Shown here piece by piece: positions 1-8,847 of a DNA stretch of 64,000 bases. The position numbers and the translations under genes are program-made. The stretch's first letter is position 1, and each line of letters begins with the position of its first letter. The stretch comes from Planctomycetota bacterium (GTDB lineage Bacteria > Planctomycetota > UBA1135 > UBA2386). The DNA is taken from positions 1-64,000 of the forward strand of contig JADJWQ010000002.1 of the NCBI GenBank assembly GCA_016716265.1, given 5' to 3'. The notes below the pieces were generated by a model, which was given only the letters and a program-made list of their open reading frames with translations, had not been told where the DNA came from and ran no database searches.

Positions 1-890
1 TCGCTGTCGATGACGCGCAGCGCGCGGGCGATCGCGCTGGCCGCGCTCGACTGCAGGTCCCGCGCACAGTCGTCGACCATCCGCTGCGCGCCCGGCATGG
101 CCGGGTCGAGCTGCTTCACCTCGAGGAACGCGAGGAAGCCGCGCCCCTCCTGGCCGGGGAACGGCGACGGGAACAGCAGCGCGAGCGGCGCGCCGCCCGG
201 CTCGGGGTGCGCGTCGAGCACGACGAGCTGGCGCTGCACGACGACCGCGTCGCCGAGCGCCGGCCCGTCGCGGCCGGTCGAGCGGTCGAGGTCCTCGACG
301 ACGAGGCTGACGCGCAGCGCGTCGCCCTGCCCGGCGCCGGGCCGCGACACGAACACCGCGAGCTGCCGCCGCACGCGCTGGCCGTTCTGCAGCAGCTGGT
401 CGTCGGGGGCCGCGCAGGAGAACACCAGGCTGACGCCGCGCGGCAGCACGCCGCGCGGCACCGCGACCGGCACCGTGCGCGGCGGCGGCTCGCCGCCGGC
501 GGCGAGCACCGTCTGCGCGTCGCCCTGCAGCACCCGCGCGGCGGGCGTCAGCACCGTCGTCGGCAGCAGCGGCTCGCTGCCGCGCTCGCCGACGATCAGG
601 CGCGCGTCACCGGCGAGCGGCTCGCCGACGTCGGGCACACGGTCGACGTACAGCACCGTGCACTGCGCGAGCAGCAGGTCGGCGGGGTCGAGTGCGGTGT
701 CGGGAGCGGTCGGATGGTCGTCGGGCTGCAGGCCGGGCTGGAGCGGACCGCCGAGCAGCGCGCCGTGGAAGTGGCGCACCTCGGTCTCGAGCTCGGGCGG
801 TTCGAACGGCGCCGGCGGCGGCGGCGACGGGCAGGCCGTGCACAGCAGCGCGAGCGCGGGCGCGAGCGTGGAGTTGCGGGAGGTCGACAC
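1..890 (-). CDS. Secreted lipoprotein-like protein of unknown function (3' end outside window)
   Basis: Reading the minus strand from a GTG at 890 gives an open frame running off the window edge, with strong GC third-position bias (for example DLQSSAASAIARALRVIDS near the edge). The N-terminus (MSTSRNSTLAPALALLCTAC) looks like a short lipoprotein signal with Cys at residue 17 or 20. It is followed by a Pro-rich linker and then a beta-rich domain without a motif I recognise. No Shine-Dalgarno is obvious before the GTG, so the start is tentative. It lies 73 bases downstream of the serine dehydratase gene on the same strand. Function unknown; an envelope lipoprotein is the most I can infer. Confidence 0.6.
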   Translation of the reverse strand, partial: MSTSRNSTLAPALALLCTACPSPPPPAPFEPPELETEVRHFHGALLGGPLQPGLQPDDHPTAPDTALDPADLLLAQCTVLYVDRVPDVGEPLAGDARLIVGERGSEPLLPTTVLTPAARVLQGDAQTVLAAGGEPPPRTVPVAVPRGVLPRGVSLVFSCAAPDDQLLQNGQRVRRQLAVFVSRPGAGQGDALRVSLVVEDLDRSTGRDGPALGDAVVVQRQLVVLDAHPEPGGAPLALLFPSPFPGQEGRGFLAFLEVKQLDPAMPGAQRMVDDCARDLQSSAASAIARALRVIDS

Positions 891-963
891 GGGGCGTGGC
901 TGGCTGGCGGGGACCCCGCAGGATACCGGCGGCGGCAGCGAGCGGAAGCGCGCGGCGCACTCG

Positions 964-2553
964 TCACCGCGCGGTGTCGCCGCACGGGTGGGTGCAGTCG
1001 GCACTGCCGCACAGCCGTGCTTCGATCGCCTTCGACGTCGGCGTGATCGACAGCCCGCCGAGCGCCGTGCAGCGCAGCTCGCGCGCCATGTCCTCGCTGA
1101 TGCGGCGGTGGGCGTCGAGCACCTCGTCGAGCGGGATCAGGTGGTCGTAGCCGGCCAGCGCGACGTTCGCGCAGGCCAGCGCGTTCGCCGCCCCGGCGAT
1201 GTTGCGGCCGAGGCACGGCGCCTCGACGCGGTTCGCGATCGGATCGCAGACCAGCCCGAGCACGTTCTGCAGCGCGTGGCTCGCCGCCGACAGCGCCTGC
1301 GCCGCATCGCCGCCGGCGAGCTCGACCAGCGCGGCGGCCGCCATCGCCGCGCCGGCGCCGGTCTCCGCCTGGCAGCCGCCGACCTCCGCGGCGAAGCTCG
1401 AGCGCGTCGCGACGAACACGCCGATCAGTCCGGCCGCGAGCATCGCGCGCAGCGTGGCGTCCTCGCTGGCGCCGACCGCCTCGGCGGCCGCCAGGCAGGT
1501 CGCAGGGAACGTCGCGCACGAGCCGGCCGTCGGCGCCGCGACGATCACGCCCATCGCGCTCTTCACCTCCATCAATGCGGTGACGTAGAGGATCGCGCGA
1601 TTCAGGATGCCGCCGTCGAGCAGCGCGCCCTGCGCGAGCTTCGCGGCGAACTGGTGGCTCTGCCGCGGCAGGATGCGGTCGGCGTAGTCGGTCCCGGCGA
1701 GCCCCTGCCGCACCCCGCTCCGCACGATCGTCAGGATCTCGCGCATGCACGCGAGCACCTCGCCGGGCTCGATCGCGCCCCGCGCGGTCTCGTAGTCGAG
1801 CGCGAAGTCGGACAGCCGGCGCGCCGTCGGGTCGGCGGTCGCGACCATCTCGCCGGCATGCAGGAACGGCACGCGCAGGTCGCGGCGCGATCGCACCGGC
1901 AGGACCGGCGCGAGCCGCCGCGCGCCCCGCACGGCCGGCAGCTCGGCGAGCGTGCGATCGTCGACGAACGTCTGGCCCTCGACGACGACCAGGGTGGGCG
2001 AGCGGCCGGTGACGACCACGTTGTCGACGTCGGTGCGCTCGCGCAGCGCCGCCGCGGTCGTGCGGCCGTCGTCCGCGACGTCGAGCAGCGTGACGGAGTA
2101 GTCGCCGCGCAATACGACCGGCGCGCCGTCGATCTCGATCACCTCGATCATGCCGCCGCCGGTCGAGATCGCGACGAGGCGGTGCTGCGCGCCGCCACGC
2201 TGCAACGTCAGCCGGTAGGTGTTCGGGTGCGGGTCGCGCAGCTCGGCGATGCGGATCTCGAGCTCGATGCCGGCGTCCTGCAGCGCCGCCGCCGACGCGG
2301 GCAGGCGCTCGTCGTCGGCAGCCCAGCCGAGCAGGCCGCCGAACAGCCCCATGTCGGAGCCCTGGCTCGCGTGCGTCGTCGCCAGCGAGCCGAGCGTGTC
2401 GAACTCGACCAGCACGCGGTCGGGGTCGCCGCCGCACAGATCGCGGGCCAGCCGGCCGATGCGCACCGAAGCGGCGGAGTGCGAGCTCGACGGCCCGCGC
2501 ATCACGGGGCCGACGACGTCGTTGAAGATGCTGGGCGGCAGGGTGGTCGGCAT
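964..2553 (-). CDS. sdaA: L-serine ammonia-lyase (serine dehydratase), single-chain, iron-sulfur type
   Basis: A 529-residue protein expected to deaminate L-serine to pyruvate and ammonia in the cytosol, using a [4Fe-4S] cluster. The N-terminal beta domain carries the MRGPSSSHSA signature near residue 18. The C-terminal alpha domain carries GCQAETG and then LVCDPIANRVEAPC, which contain the Cys residues that bind the cluster in this family. The end (GGLSITPTSKAIEARLC) is typical. The usual PTNGAAG loop reads PTAGSCATFP, a mild divergence. The ATG at 2553 was chosen because the family starts only about 10 residues before FNDVVGPVMRGPSSSHS, although the frame is open further upstream. It stands alone between two secreted-protein genes. 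Confidence 0.93.
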   Translation of the reverse strand: MPTTLPPSIFNDVVGPVMRGPSSSHSAASVRIGRLARDLCGGDPDRVLVEFDTLGSLATTHASQGSDMGLFGGLLGWAADDERLPASAAALQDAGIELEIRIAELRDPHPNTYRLTLQRGGAQHRLVAISTGGGMIEVIEIDGAPVVLRGDYSVTLLDVADDGRTTAAALRERTDVDNVVVTGRSPTLVVVEGQTFVDDRTLAELPAVRGARRLAPVLPVRSRRDLRVPFLHAGEMVATADPTARRLSDFALDYETARGAIEPGEVLACMREILTIVRSGVRQGLAGTDYADRILPRQSHQFAAKLAQGALLDGGILNRAILYVTALMEVKSAMGVIVAAPTAGSCATFPATCLAAAEAVGASEDATLRAMLAAGLIGVFVATRSSFAAEVGGCQAETGAGAAMAAAALVELAGGDAAQALSAASHALQNVLGLVCDPIANRVEAPCLGRNIAGAANALACANVALAGYDHLIPLDEVLDAHRRISEDMARELRCTALGGLSITPTSKAIEARLCGSADCTHPCGDTAR

Positions 2554-2630
2554 GGGTGCGGGGGGGACGTTCGGAGTGGGCGCCCGGGTTGGGCCGGTCG
2601 GCCGCCCAGGATAGCGGGGCCGCGCGCCAG

Positions 2631-3539
2631 TCAGTCCCGCGTCCGCTGCGGTTGCCCAGCGAGTTCGTTCGCGAGCCGCTCGAGCTCCTCGTCGACGACG
2701 TCGGGGCGTTCGAGCATCAGCAGGTGGCCGGCGTCGTCGACGGTGCGCCAGCGCAGGTCCGGTGCGACTCGCTCCGCGCGCTGCCGCCAGGCGGCGGTCC
2801 AGAACGGCGCGGCGGTACCGACGAACACGACCGGCACGCGGACCGGCTGGTCGCGCCACAGCAGCGGGTCGCACATCGCGTCGAGGCTCTCGCGCAGCGT
2901 GCGCGCGGCGGTCGCGGCGAGCCGCGCCTCGAGATCGTCGGCGAGCTCGGGCGGCATGTCGGCGCGCAGCATCCGGCGCAGCACGTCCCGGCCGAGGGTA
3001 TGCGGATCGCCGTCGTGGAACGGCGCCGCCATGCTGCGACGCTGCTCGACCGAGAACAGCGGCGCGATCTCGCCGTCGAGCGACACGACCGCGAGCGCGC
3101 GCTCCGGCGCTTCGCGCGCGACCGCCATCGCGACGGGTGCGCCGTTCGAATGGCCGACCAGCACCGCCGCGTCGATCTCCGCGGCGTCCATCGCGGCGAG
3201 CACGGCGGCAATGAAATGAGCGGCCGTCAATGGCCCCGAGGGCAGCTCGCTGCGCCCGTGCCCGGGCAGGTCGAGCGCCAGCACGCGGCGGCGCTCGACG
3301 AGGCCCTGGAGCTGGGCGCGGAACACCGTGTGGTCACAGCCCCAGCCGTGGATCAGCACGAAGGTCGGGCTGCCGACACCGCCGGTCACGTAGTGGGTGC
3401 CGGTGCCGTCGTCGAGCACCGCGCGACCGACCTGCACGACCGGGCCGGTCGGTAATGCAACCGCGTCGGTCGCGCAGGCGGCGGCGACGAGCAGGGGGGC
3501 GAGGACGGCGACGGTGGTTCGGTGGGCGAACTGCTGCAT
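2631..3539 (-). CDS. Alpha/beta-fold hydrolase, lipoprotein
   Basis: A 302-residue member of the alpha/beta hydrolase superfamily. The N-terminus (MQQFAHRTTVAVLAPLLVAA then AC) is a lipoprotein signal with the likely lipidated Cys at residue 22, so the enzyme probably sits on a membrane in the periplasm. The oxyanion strand HGWGCDHTVF, the nucleophile elbow GHSNGAP (Ser) and the C-terminal DDAGHL (His) are visible. It most resembles esterase or haloalkane-dehalogenase-like family members, and the substrate cannot be told from sequence. A GGAGCC stretch just upstream of the ATG may act as ribosome binding site. It is followed on the same strand by the serine dehydratase gene 77 bases on. Confidence 0.85.
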   Translation of the reverse strand: MQQFAHRTTVAVLAPLLVAAACATDAVALPTGPVVQVGRAVLDDGTGTHYVTGGVGSPTFVLIHGWGCDHTVFRAQLQGLVERRRVLALDLPGHGRSELPSGPLTAAHFIAAVLAAMDAAEIDAAVLVGHSNGAPVAMAVAREAPERALAVVSLDGEIAPLFSVEQRRSMAAPFHDGDPHTLGRDVLRRMLRADMPPELADDLEARLAATAARTLRESLDAMCDPLLWRDQPVRVPVVFVGTAAPFWTAAWRQRAERVAPDLRWRTVDDAGHLLMLERPDVVDEELERLANELAGQPQRTRD

Positions 3540-3583
3540 CGGGGCTCCGTGCCGTGCGATGCTACCGTCCCGAGTCGAAGCGC

Positions 3584-4948
3584 TCAGAAGTCGACGTAGC
3601 CGCGGCAGGCGTTCGACAGCACGACGCCGATCGGATTGGTGCCGGGGTCGGCGACCAGGACCTGGTTCCAGAACGCCGCTCCGGCGACGGCCGCGGGGAC
3701 GCTCAGCGTCCACGATGCGGTGCCGCCACTGGCGGGAACGGCGAAGGACGGGTTGCTCGCGCAGTGGAGCGTGCAGCCGGTGATGCCCAGGCCGGTCAGG
3801 TCGAACGGCAGGCGCAGCGGGCCTGCGGCGATGTTGGTCAGACCGAAGAACACGACCGCGTAGCCGGCGCTCGCGGGCAGGTTCGAGACCCGTGCGGTGA
3901 ACGTGCCGCCGGCGACGGGGCGCGAGCCCGGCGCGGCCTCGAGCAACGGTGTGCCGGCGCTGCCGGCGCAACCGCGACCGGCCAAGGCGTAGCTCGGGTA
4001 GCCGAGGCTCCGGTACTCGAAGGTGCCGCCCGACGTGCCGGTCGGCCCGCGGCCGCCGAAGTGCACGTGCACGTCGTTGCCGATGTCGTACGCCATCGCC
4101 GCCTCGACCGGCACGTTGGGAGCGGTGCCCGTCGGCGACACGAAGGTCCAGTCGTTCCCGTCGTAGGTCCAGGTGTCGGTCAGCGTCGTGCCGCCGTAGC
4201 CGCCGTGCAGCACGACATGGTGCCTGCGGTAGTCGTAGCTGAGCGTGTGGCGGACGCGCTGCGTCGGCGTGTTGGCGGTGATCACCTGCCGCCAGTCGAC
4301 GCCGTCGAACTCCCAGGTGTCCGCGTAGACCGCAGCGAGGCCGTCCCAGCCCCCGTAGAGCACGCAGACGCCGCGGCCCTCGTCGTAGACCATCTGGCCG
4401 TCGCTGACGACCGGCGGCCGGTGCGCGGTCGGTACCGCGGCCCAGCTCGAGCCGTCGAACTCCCAGGTCTGCGTGTCGAGGACACCGAAGCCGCCGAACG
4501 TCACGATGCGGTCGCGGCGCGTGTCGTACGCCATCACGTGCCAGGCGCGGGCCGGCGGGGCGGTGGGCGTCGGGATCTGCGTCCACGTGGTGCCGTCGAA
4601 CGCCCAGGTGTCGTTCTGCGCGACGTTGCTCGCATTGCGACCCGCGAACAGGACGATCCGCGCGCGCTGGTAGTCGTACACCATTCGATGGGCCCAGCGC
4701 AGGCCCGGGGCAGGTGCCGCCGGGGACAGGCTCCAATTGCCGCCCGAGTAGGTCCAGGTGTCGCCGAGCACCGCGGTCGTGCGGCCGCCGTACATCACCA
4801 TCTGCTGGCGGGCGAAGTCGTAGACGAGCGACTGCTGGTAGCCCTGGGCCGGCGGCGAGCTGGTCGGCGTCGCCTGCGTCCAGGTCTGGGCAGCGATGCT
4901 GCCGGTGGTTGCGAGCAGCGCGAGGGTCGTGGCGTGGAGAGCGTTCAT
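3584..4948 (-). CDS. Secreted kelch-repeat beta-propeller protein
   Basis: A 454-residue exported protein. The ATG at 4948 gives a clean signal peptide (MNALHATTLALLATTGSIAA then Q); a GTG at 4975 is possible. Residues about 20-330 hold six or so kelch-like blades, each with a hydrophobic strand such as VYDFARQQMVMYGG, a DTWTYSG or DTWEFDG turn, and W in the next strand. This implies a propeller likely to bind protein or glycan. The last 105 residues form a separate Gly/Ala/Pro-rich beta domain ending NACRGYVDF, similar to the end of the neighbouring nidogen-like protein. No enzyme motif is seen. Likely cell-surface or secreted. Confidence 0.85.
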   Translation of the reverse strand: MNALHATTLALLATTGSIAAQTWTQATPTSSPPAQGYQQSLVYDFARQQMVMYGGRTTAVLGDTWTYSGGNWSLSPAAPAPGLRWAHRMVYDYQRARIVLFAGRNASNVAQNDTWAFDGTTWTQIPTPTAPPARAWHVMAYDTRRDRIVTFGGFGVLDTQTWEFDGSSWAAVPTAHRPPVVSDGQMVYDEGRGVCVLYGGWDGLAAVYADTWEFDGVDWRQVITANTPTQRVRHTLSYDYRRHHVVLHGGYGGTTLTDTWTYDGNDWTFVSPTGTAPNVPVEAAMAYDIGNDVHVHFGGRGPTGTSGGTFEYRSLGYPSYALAGRGCAGSAGTPLLEAAPGSRPVAGGTFTARVSNLPASAGYAVVFFGLTNIAAGPLRLPFDLTGLGITGCTLHCASNPSFAVPASGGTASWTLSVPAAVAGAAFWNQVLVADPGTNPIGVVLSNACRGYVDF

Positions 4949-5169
4949 CTTGGTGGCCGAGCGCGAGTGGAGCACGGCCGCGGCGGCGGGGGGCGATCGC
5001 CGGAGTGCGGCCGGGCTCGACCACCCTTCACCGCGGCGAGGTGCCGCGTGTCACGGAATCCGTGCGTTCGCGCATCCTCGCACGCGGTCGGTCGGTCGCG
5101 CCGGGCCCCGGCGCGCGGCCGCGGCGAGATTCGCCGCGGCGCGCCACCGGTCGTCGCGAGCCGTGCGGC

Positions 5170-6887
5170 TCAGTAGCCGAGCACGTGCCGCAGGCCGTTC
5201 GACGAGATCACGTCGAGGGCGTTGATGCCGCCGAGGTTGCCGGCGGCGACACCCTGGGTGTAGAGCGTGACGCCCGCGTAGATGCTGCCCGACGGGATCG
5301 GCAGGCTCAGCGTGCCGATGCCCGGGGTGCCGATCACGACCGGCACGGCGATGTCGCCCGTGGTCAGCACGAAGCAGTTCGGGGCGCCGAGCGGCGTCAG
5401 GTTGAGGTTCGGGTTGGCGATGCCGAACAGGACCGCCGAGATCGCGGCGCTCGACGGGATCGAGATGACCGACAGCGTGGCGGTCGTGCCGAGCATCAGC
5501 GGGGCATTGGTCGTGTGGCGCAGCGGGACGCCGCCGCGCGTCGACGTGACCGGCGCGGTCGAGAAGTCGACCTCGCCCGGGTCGGGGATCTGCCCGCCGA
5601 TCGAGAAGCCGGACAGGACGTTGTGGTAGGTCTGGACGACACCGACCGTCTGGTAGTTCAGCTCGATGCGGCCGTCCGCCCAGAACTTGATCTGGAAGGT
5701 GTTCGCGTTGGCCTGGCCGTACTCGGGGACGTTGTCCCAGGTGACCATCGCCATGCCGGGGAACGTGTCGAAGTAGACGCCGCCGCCCGCGGTCGGGTTG
5801 AGGTCGGTCCAGAAGCCCGCGACGCGCGCCTCGTTGTCCAGGAACGACTGGATGTCACCGGAGCAGCAGCCGGAGTCCGAACCGGGCTCGAGATAGACGA
5901 AGCCGTTGGAGCTGACGCGGATCGTCGAGATCGCGAGGCCGCCGTAGAGGCCGGTGAAGCCGAGCTGCAGGTCGGCGCTCACCTCGTCGTCCGACAGGAA
6001 CAGGTTGTTCGAGAAGTTCGCGTTGAACATGCCGACCGGCGCCAGCACCAGGCTGCCACCCATGTTCGGGAACAGCGTGAAGTCGGTGTTGCTGATGTCG
6101 ATCGGGTCGCCGTTCGCGACGTCGAAGTACTCGTACAGGACCGGGCCGATGCGATCCGGGCAGCCATTGCCGTACGGCGACGTCGATGCGCAGGGGCCGA
6201 ACGGGACGACCGCGAAGCCGCCACTGCCGTTCGGGGTCCACAGCTGCGAGGTGCCGGCGAGGTCACGGATGTCGACGCCGTTCGTGAACACCTCGTAGAC
6301 GGTCGGCTGGGTGCCGCTCGAGAACGGGAGCGACGCGCTGAGGTCGATCTCGCCCGGGTCGAGCACGCCGTTGCCCGGCGACACGCCGACCAGGAAGTCG
6401 TGGGTGCCAGGGTCGGTCAGCACGCCCCAGGTCATCTGGAACGCGCCGCTCGGGAACAGCTTCAGCTGCACCGTGTTGACGCCGTCCTGGTAGTACTCGG
6501 GGACGTCGAGCAGGTGACGATCGCCACGTTCGGCAGGCTGTTGAAGTAGACCGCACCGCCCGAGGACGGGTTGAGGTCGGCCCACCACGGCGAGATGCGT
6601 GCGGCCTCGGACACCAGCCGTAACGGGTCGCCGGTGCAGCAGCCGTTGGAGTTGGCCGGCAGTGACTCGAGGAAGATGAAGCCGTTCGACGACACGTCGA
6701 TCGTCGTCGTGGTCTGCGTCGACGAGCCCGGCAGCGGGAAGGCGAACTGCAGCGTGAGGCCGACCGCGAGCGAGTCGTCGGACAGGTTCAGGTCGTTGCC
6801 GATGTTCGGGTCGTAGCACTGGCCCTGGGCCAGCAATTGGACGCCGAGCAGCCCGGCGGTGGCGAGGGAGTAGAGGGTCGTTCTCAT
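5170..6887 (-). CDS. Secreted protein with two nidogen-like (NIDO-type) domains, interrupted by a 1-base frameshift
   Basis: The gene starts at ATG 6887 with a signal peptide (MRTTLYSLATAGLLGVQLLA then QGQCYDP). Two homologous domains follow. Each has SNGF(I/V)(F/Y)LE, a Cys-Cys pair, a (W)WTDLNP-type Trp-Asp strand, AVYFNSLPN or GVYFDTFPG, and (D/N)VPEY followed by a Gln-Leu-Lys or Gln-Ile-Lys strand. The first domain breaks near 6510: frame one reads ...NVAIVTC and the rest (DVPEYYQDGVNTVQLKLF) is one frame over. Restoring one C on the plus strand near 6510-6511 gives VTWLDVPEYY, matching VTWDNVPEY in the second copy. The C-terminal domain resembles that of the kelch neighbour. Either a sequencing or assembly error or a very recent pseudogene. 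Confidence 0.78.
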
Positions 6888-7197
6888 GGAGAGGTCCGCG
6901 GAGCGGAACTGGAGAGAGGACAAGCAGGCGCGCCGCGCGCAGCGCACGAGGCGTTGGTTTCGCTCACGAGAACGATATCCCGCGAACGGGTTACCCACCA
7001 TCTTGGCGAACTCCCTTACCGCAGCGGCGCGCGCCTGGGAGCCGGTCGGTTCCGGACCGTACGGTGGAGCGCGGGTAGCGCGTCGCCGCGCGCGGCATCC
7101 CGGATCCCGAGCGAAATGTCCGGCGGCGTCGGCAGCTCCGTTGCATCGCGGCCACGGGGGCCGGCGACCGACGCTGCGCCGCGCTCGCCTCGCGGTG
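6888..7197. other. Intergenic region upstream of the nidogen-like gene
   Basis: This 310-base stretch separates the nidogen-like gene from the upstream LON-domain gene, both on the minus strand. It should hold the promoter of the nidogen-like gene, but I cannot point to a convincing -35/-10 pair. The short open frames across it are Arg/Pro-rich and look like chance. Confidence 0.5.
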
Positions 7198-7845
7198 TCA
7201 GTCCGACGGATGGCGCGCCGGGAAGCGCTCGTGCGCGGCCAGCGCCTTGCGCGCCCGCTCCGCGACCCGCAGCTCGCCGTGCAGGTCGACGAGCACCGGC
7301 TCCGGCGCCCGCACGCATTGCGTGAGCAAGTCGGCGAGCGTGCCGAGCGGCATCCGCTCGTCGGGCTCGAACCGCGCGCCGACACGGTCGTGGATCGCAT
7401 CGACCAACGACGGACGCAGCGCGGAGAGCTCCGCGTCCGTCGGCGCGACGTCGCGCAGCACGCGGTAGCGGACGCGACGGTAGAGCCGCTCGCTCGGGAT
7501 CTCCTCGACGTGTGCGCGCGCGAGGCCGCAGAGCCACAGCACGAAGCGGCCGTCGGGCAGCTTCTCGTGGCGCGCGATCTCGCCGACGCCGGCGGTCGGC
7601 AGGATCGGCGGCGCGCCGGGCAGCTCGGTGCGGTCGCGCTCGAGCACGGTGCCGATCACGAGACGGCCGGGGCCGTCGAGCGAGTCCTCGATCATCTGCC
7701 GGTAGCGCGGCTCGAACACGTGCAGCGGCATCAGCTGCCCCGGGAACAGGAACACTCCCGGCAGCGGGAACACCGGGGCCGACGGCAGCGCATCCGAGTC
7801 CGGTTGCGCGAGATCGGGTGGCCAGGCGTCGGGGATCGGGACCAT
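7198..7845 (-). CDS. LON substrate-binding-domain protein (Lon N-terminal-like, no protease)
   Basis: 215 residues, of which about 20-200 match the N-terminal domain of Lon protease. The signature VFPLPGVFLFPGQLMPLHVFEPRYRQM is seen near residue 25 in pieces (PLPGVFLFPG; LHVFEPRY), and the strand AGVGEIARHEKLPDGRF is characteristic. There is no AAA+ or Ser-Lys protease domain, as in the stand-alone family often annotated 'peptidase S16 domain-containing'. The fold is thought to bind unfolded protein; its cellular role is not established. The same-strand gene upstream (a deacetylase-family enzyme) ends 55 bases before it, so the two may be co-transcribed. Confidence 0.9.
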   Translation of the reverse strand: MVPIPDAWPPDLAQPDSDALPSAPVFPLPGVFLFPGQLMPLHVFEPRYRQMIEDSLDGPGRLVIGTVLERDRTELPGAPPILPTAGVGEIARHEKLPDGRFVLWLCGLARAHVEEIPSERLYRRVRYRVLRDVAPTDAELSALRPSLVDAIHDRVGARFEPDERMPLGTLADLLTQCVRAPEPVLVDLHGELRVAERARKALAAHERFPARHPSD

Positions 7846-7900
7846 GTGGGCGGAGCGGGTCGAGCGACGGTCGCCTCCCTCGCACCGATGCCGACGAGAA

Positions 7901-8818
7901 TCAAGACGGTGCGAGCGACGGACTGGCGCGCAGCGCGAGGCGGACCGTCTCGGTCTGCGCGCGCACGGTCGCCTCGATGTCCTCGGCGTAGCCGCCGGCC
8001 ATCGTCACGATCACGCGGCAGCGGCGCTCGGCGCAGGCGGCGAGCACGCGGCGATCGCGCGCTGCGAGGCCGGCCGGCGTCAGCGCCAGTCGGCCGAGGC
8101 GGTCGGCCGCGAGCGGGTCGGCGCCGGCGAGGTAGAACACGACTTCGGGCGCTGCGCGCTCGAGGGCGTGTTCCAGCGCGATGTCGAGCGTCTGCAGGTA
8201 GGTGCGGTCGTCGCAGCCGTCGGGCAGCTCGACATCGAGGTCGCTGCGCTCCTTGACCCGCGGGAAGTTGCGCGCGCCGTGCATCGAGAACGTGAATGCG
8301 CCGGGTACCCCCGCGAGCAGCGCCGCGGTGCCGTCACCCTGGTGCACGTCGAGATCGACGATCGCGATGCGGCGCACCCCGGCGTCGCGCAGCAGCGCGA
8401 GCGCTGCGACCGCGCAGTCGTTGAACACGCAGTAGCCAGCGCCGTGCGCGCGGAACGCGTGGTGCGTTCCGCCGCCGAGGTAGATCGCGATGCCGTCGCG
8501 CAGCGCCGAGCGCGCCGCCGCGACGGTGGCACCGCACGAGCGCAGCGAGCGCTCGACCATCGCCGCGGACCACGGGAAACCGATGCGCCGCTGCGCCGCG
8601 CCGTCGAGCGTGCCGGCACGGACCGCGGCGACGTAGCCCGGGTCGTGCGCGAGCGTCAGCTCGGCGTCGGTCGCGGCGGGCGGCACGACGAAGCGGACGT
8701 GTGCCGCCTCCGGCAATGCGGCGACCGCCTCGCGGAGCATCGCGTACTTGCGCTGCGGGAACGTGTGGCCCGGCGGCAGGTCGAGCGGGAAGCCGTCGGT
8801 GTGGAACACGTCGACCAT
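7901..8818 (-). CDS. Histone deacetylase-superfamily Zn-dependent deacetylase
   Basis: 305 residues with the arginase/deacetylase fold: GGGTHHAF (active-site His pair), DLDVHQGDGT (Asp and His metal ligands), YLAGADPLAADRLG (second Asp ligand) and the final MAGGYA loop. It should remove acetyl or another acyl group from lysine side chains or small amines; the substrate is unknown. The ATG at 8818 is preferred, but a GTG at 8851 overlaps the stop of the preceding deacetylase gene (TGTGA), so translation may be coupled. It differs clearly from the upstream neighbour, being shorter and with HQGDG instead of HHGDG, so the pair is not a simple recent duplication. Confidence 0.9.
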   Translation of the reverse strand: MVDVFHTDGFPLDLPPGHTFPQRKYAMLREAVAALPEAAHVRFVVPPAATDAELTLAHDPGYVAAVRAGTLDGAAQRRIGFPWSAAMVERSLRSCGATVAAARSALRDGIAIYLGGGTHHAFRAHGAGYCVFNDCAVAALALLRDAGVRRIAIVDLDVHQGDGTAALLAGVPGAFTFSMHGARNFPRVKERSDLDVELPDGCDDRTYLQTLDIALEHALERAAPEVVFYLAGADPLAADRLGRLALTPAGLAARDRRVLAACAERRCRVIVTMAGGYAEDIEATVRAQTETVRLALRASPSLAPS

Positions 8819-8847
8819 GGCGGTCTGCGCGGAGCCGGTGGCGCGGG

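Noticed and set aside
6462..7400. Long N-terminal extension of the nidogen-like gene upstream of ATG 6887
   Set aside because: It precedes a clean signal peptide and is Arg/Ser-rich; it is chance open frame.
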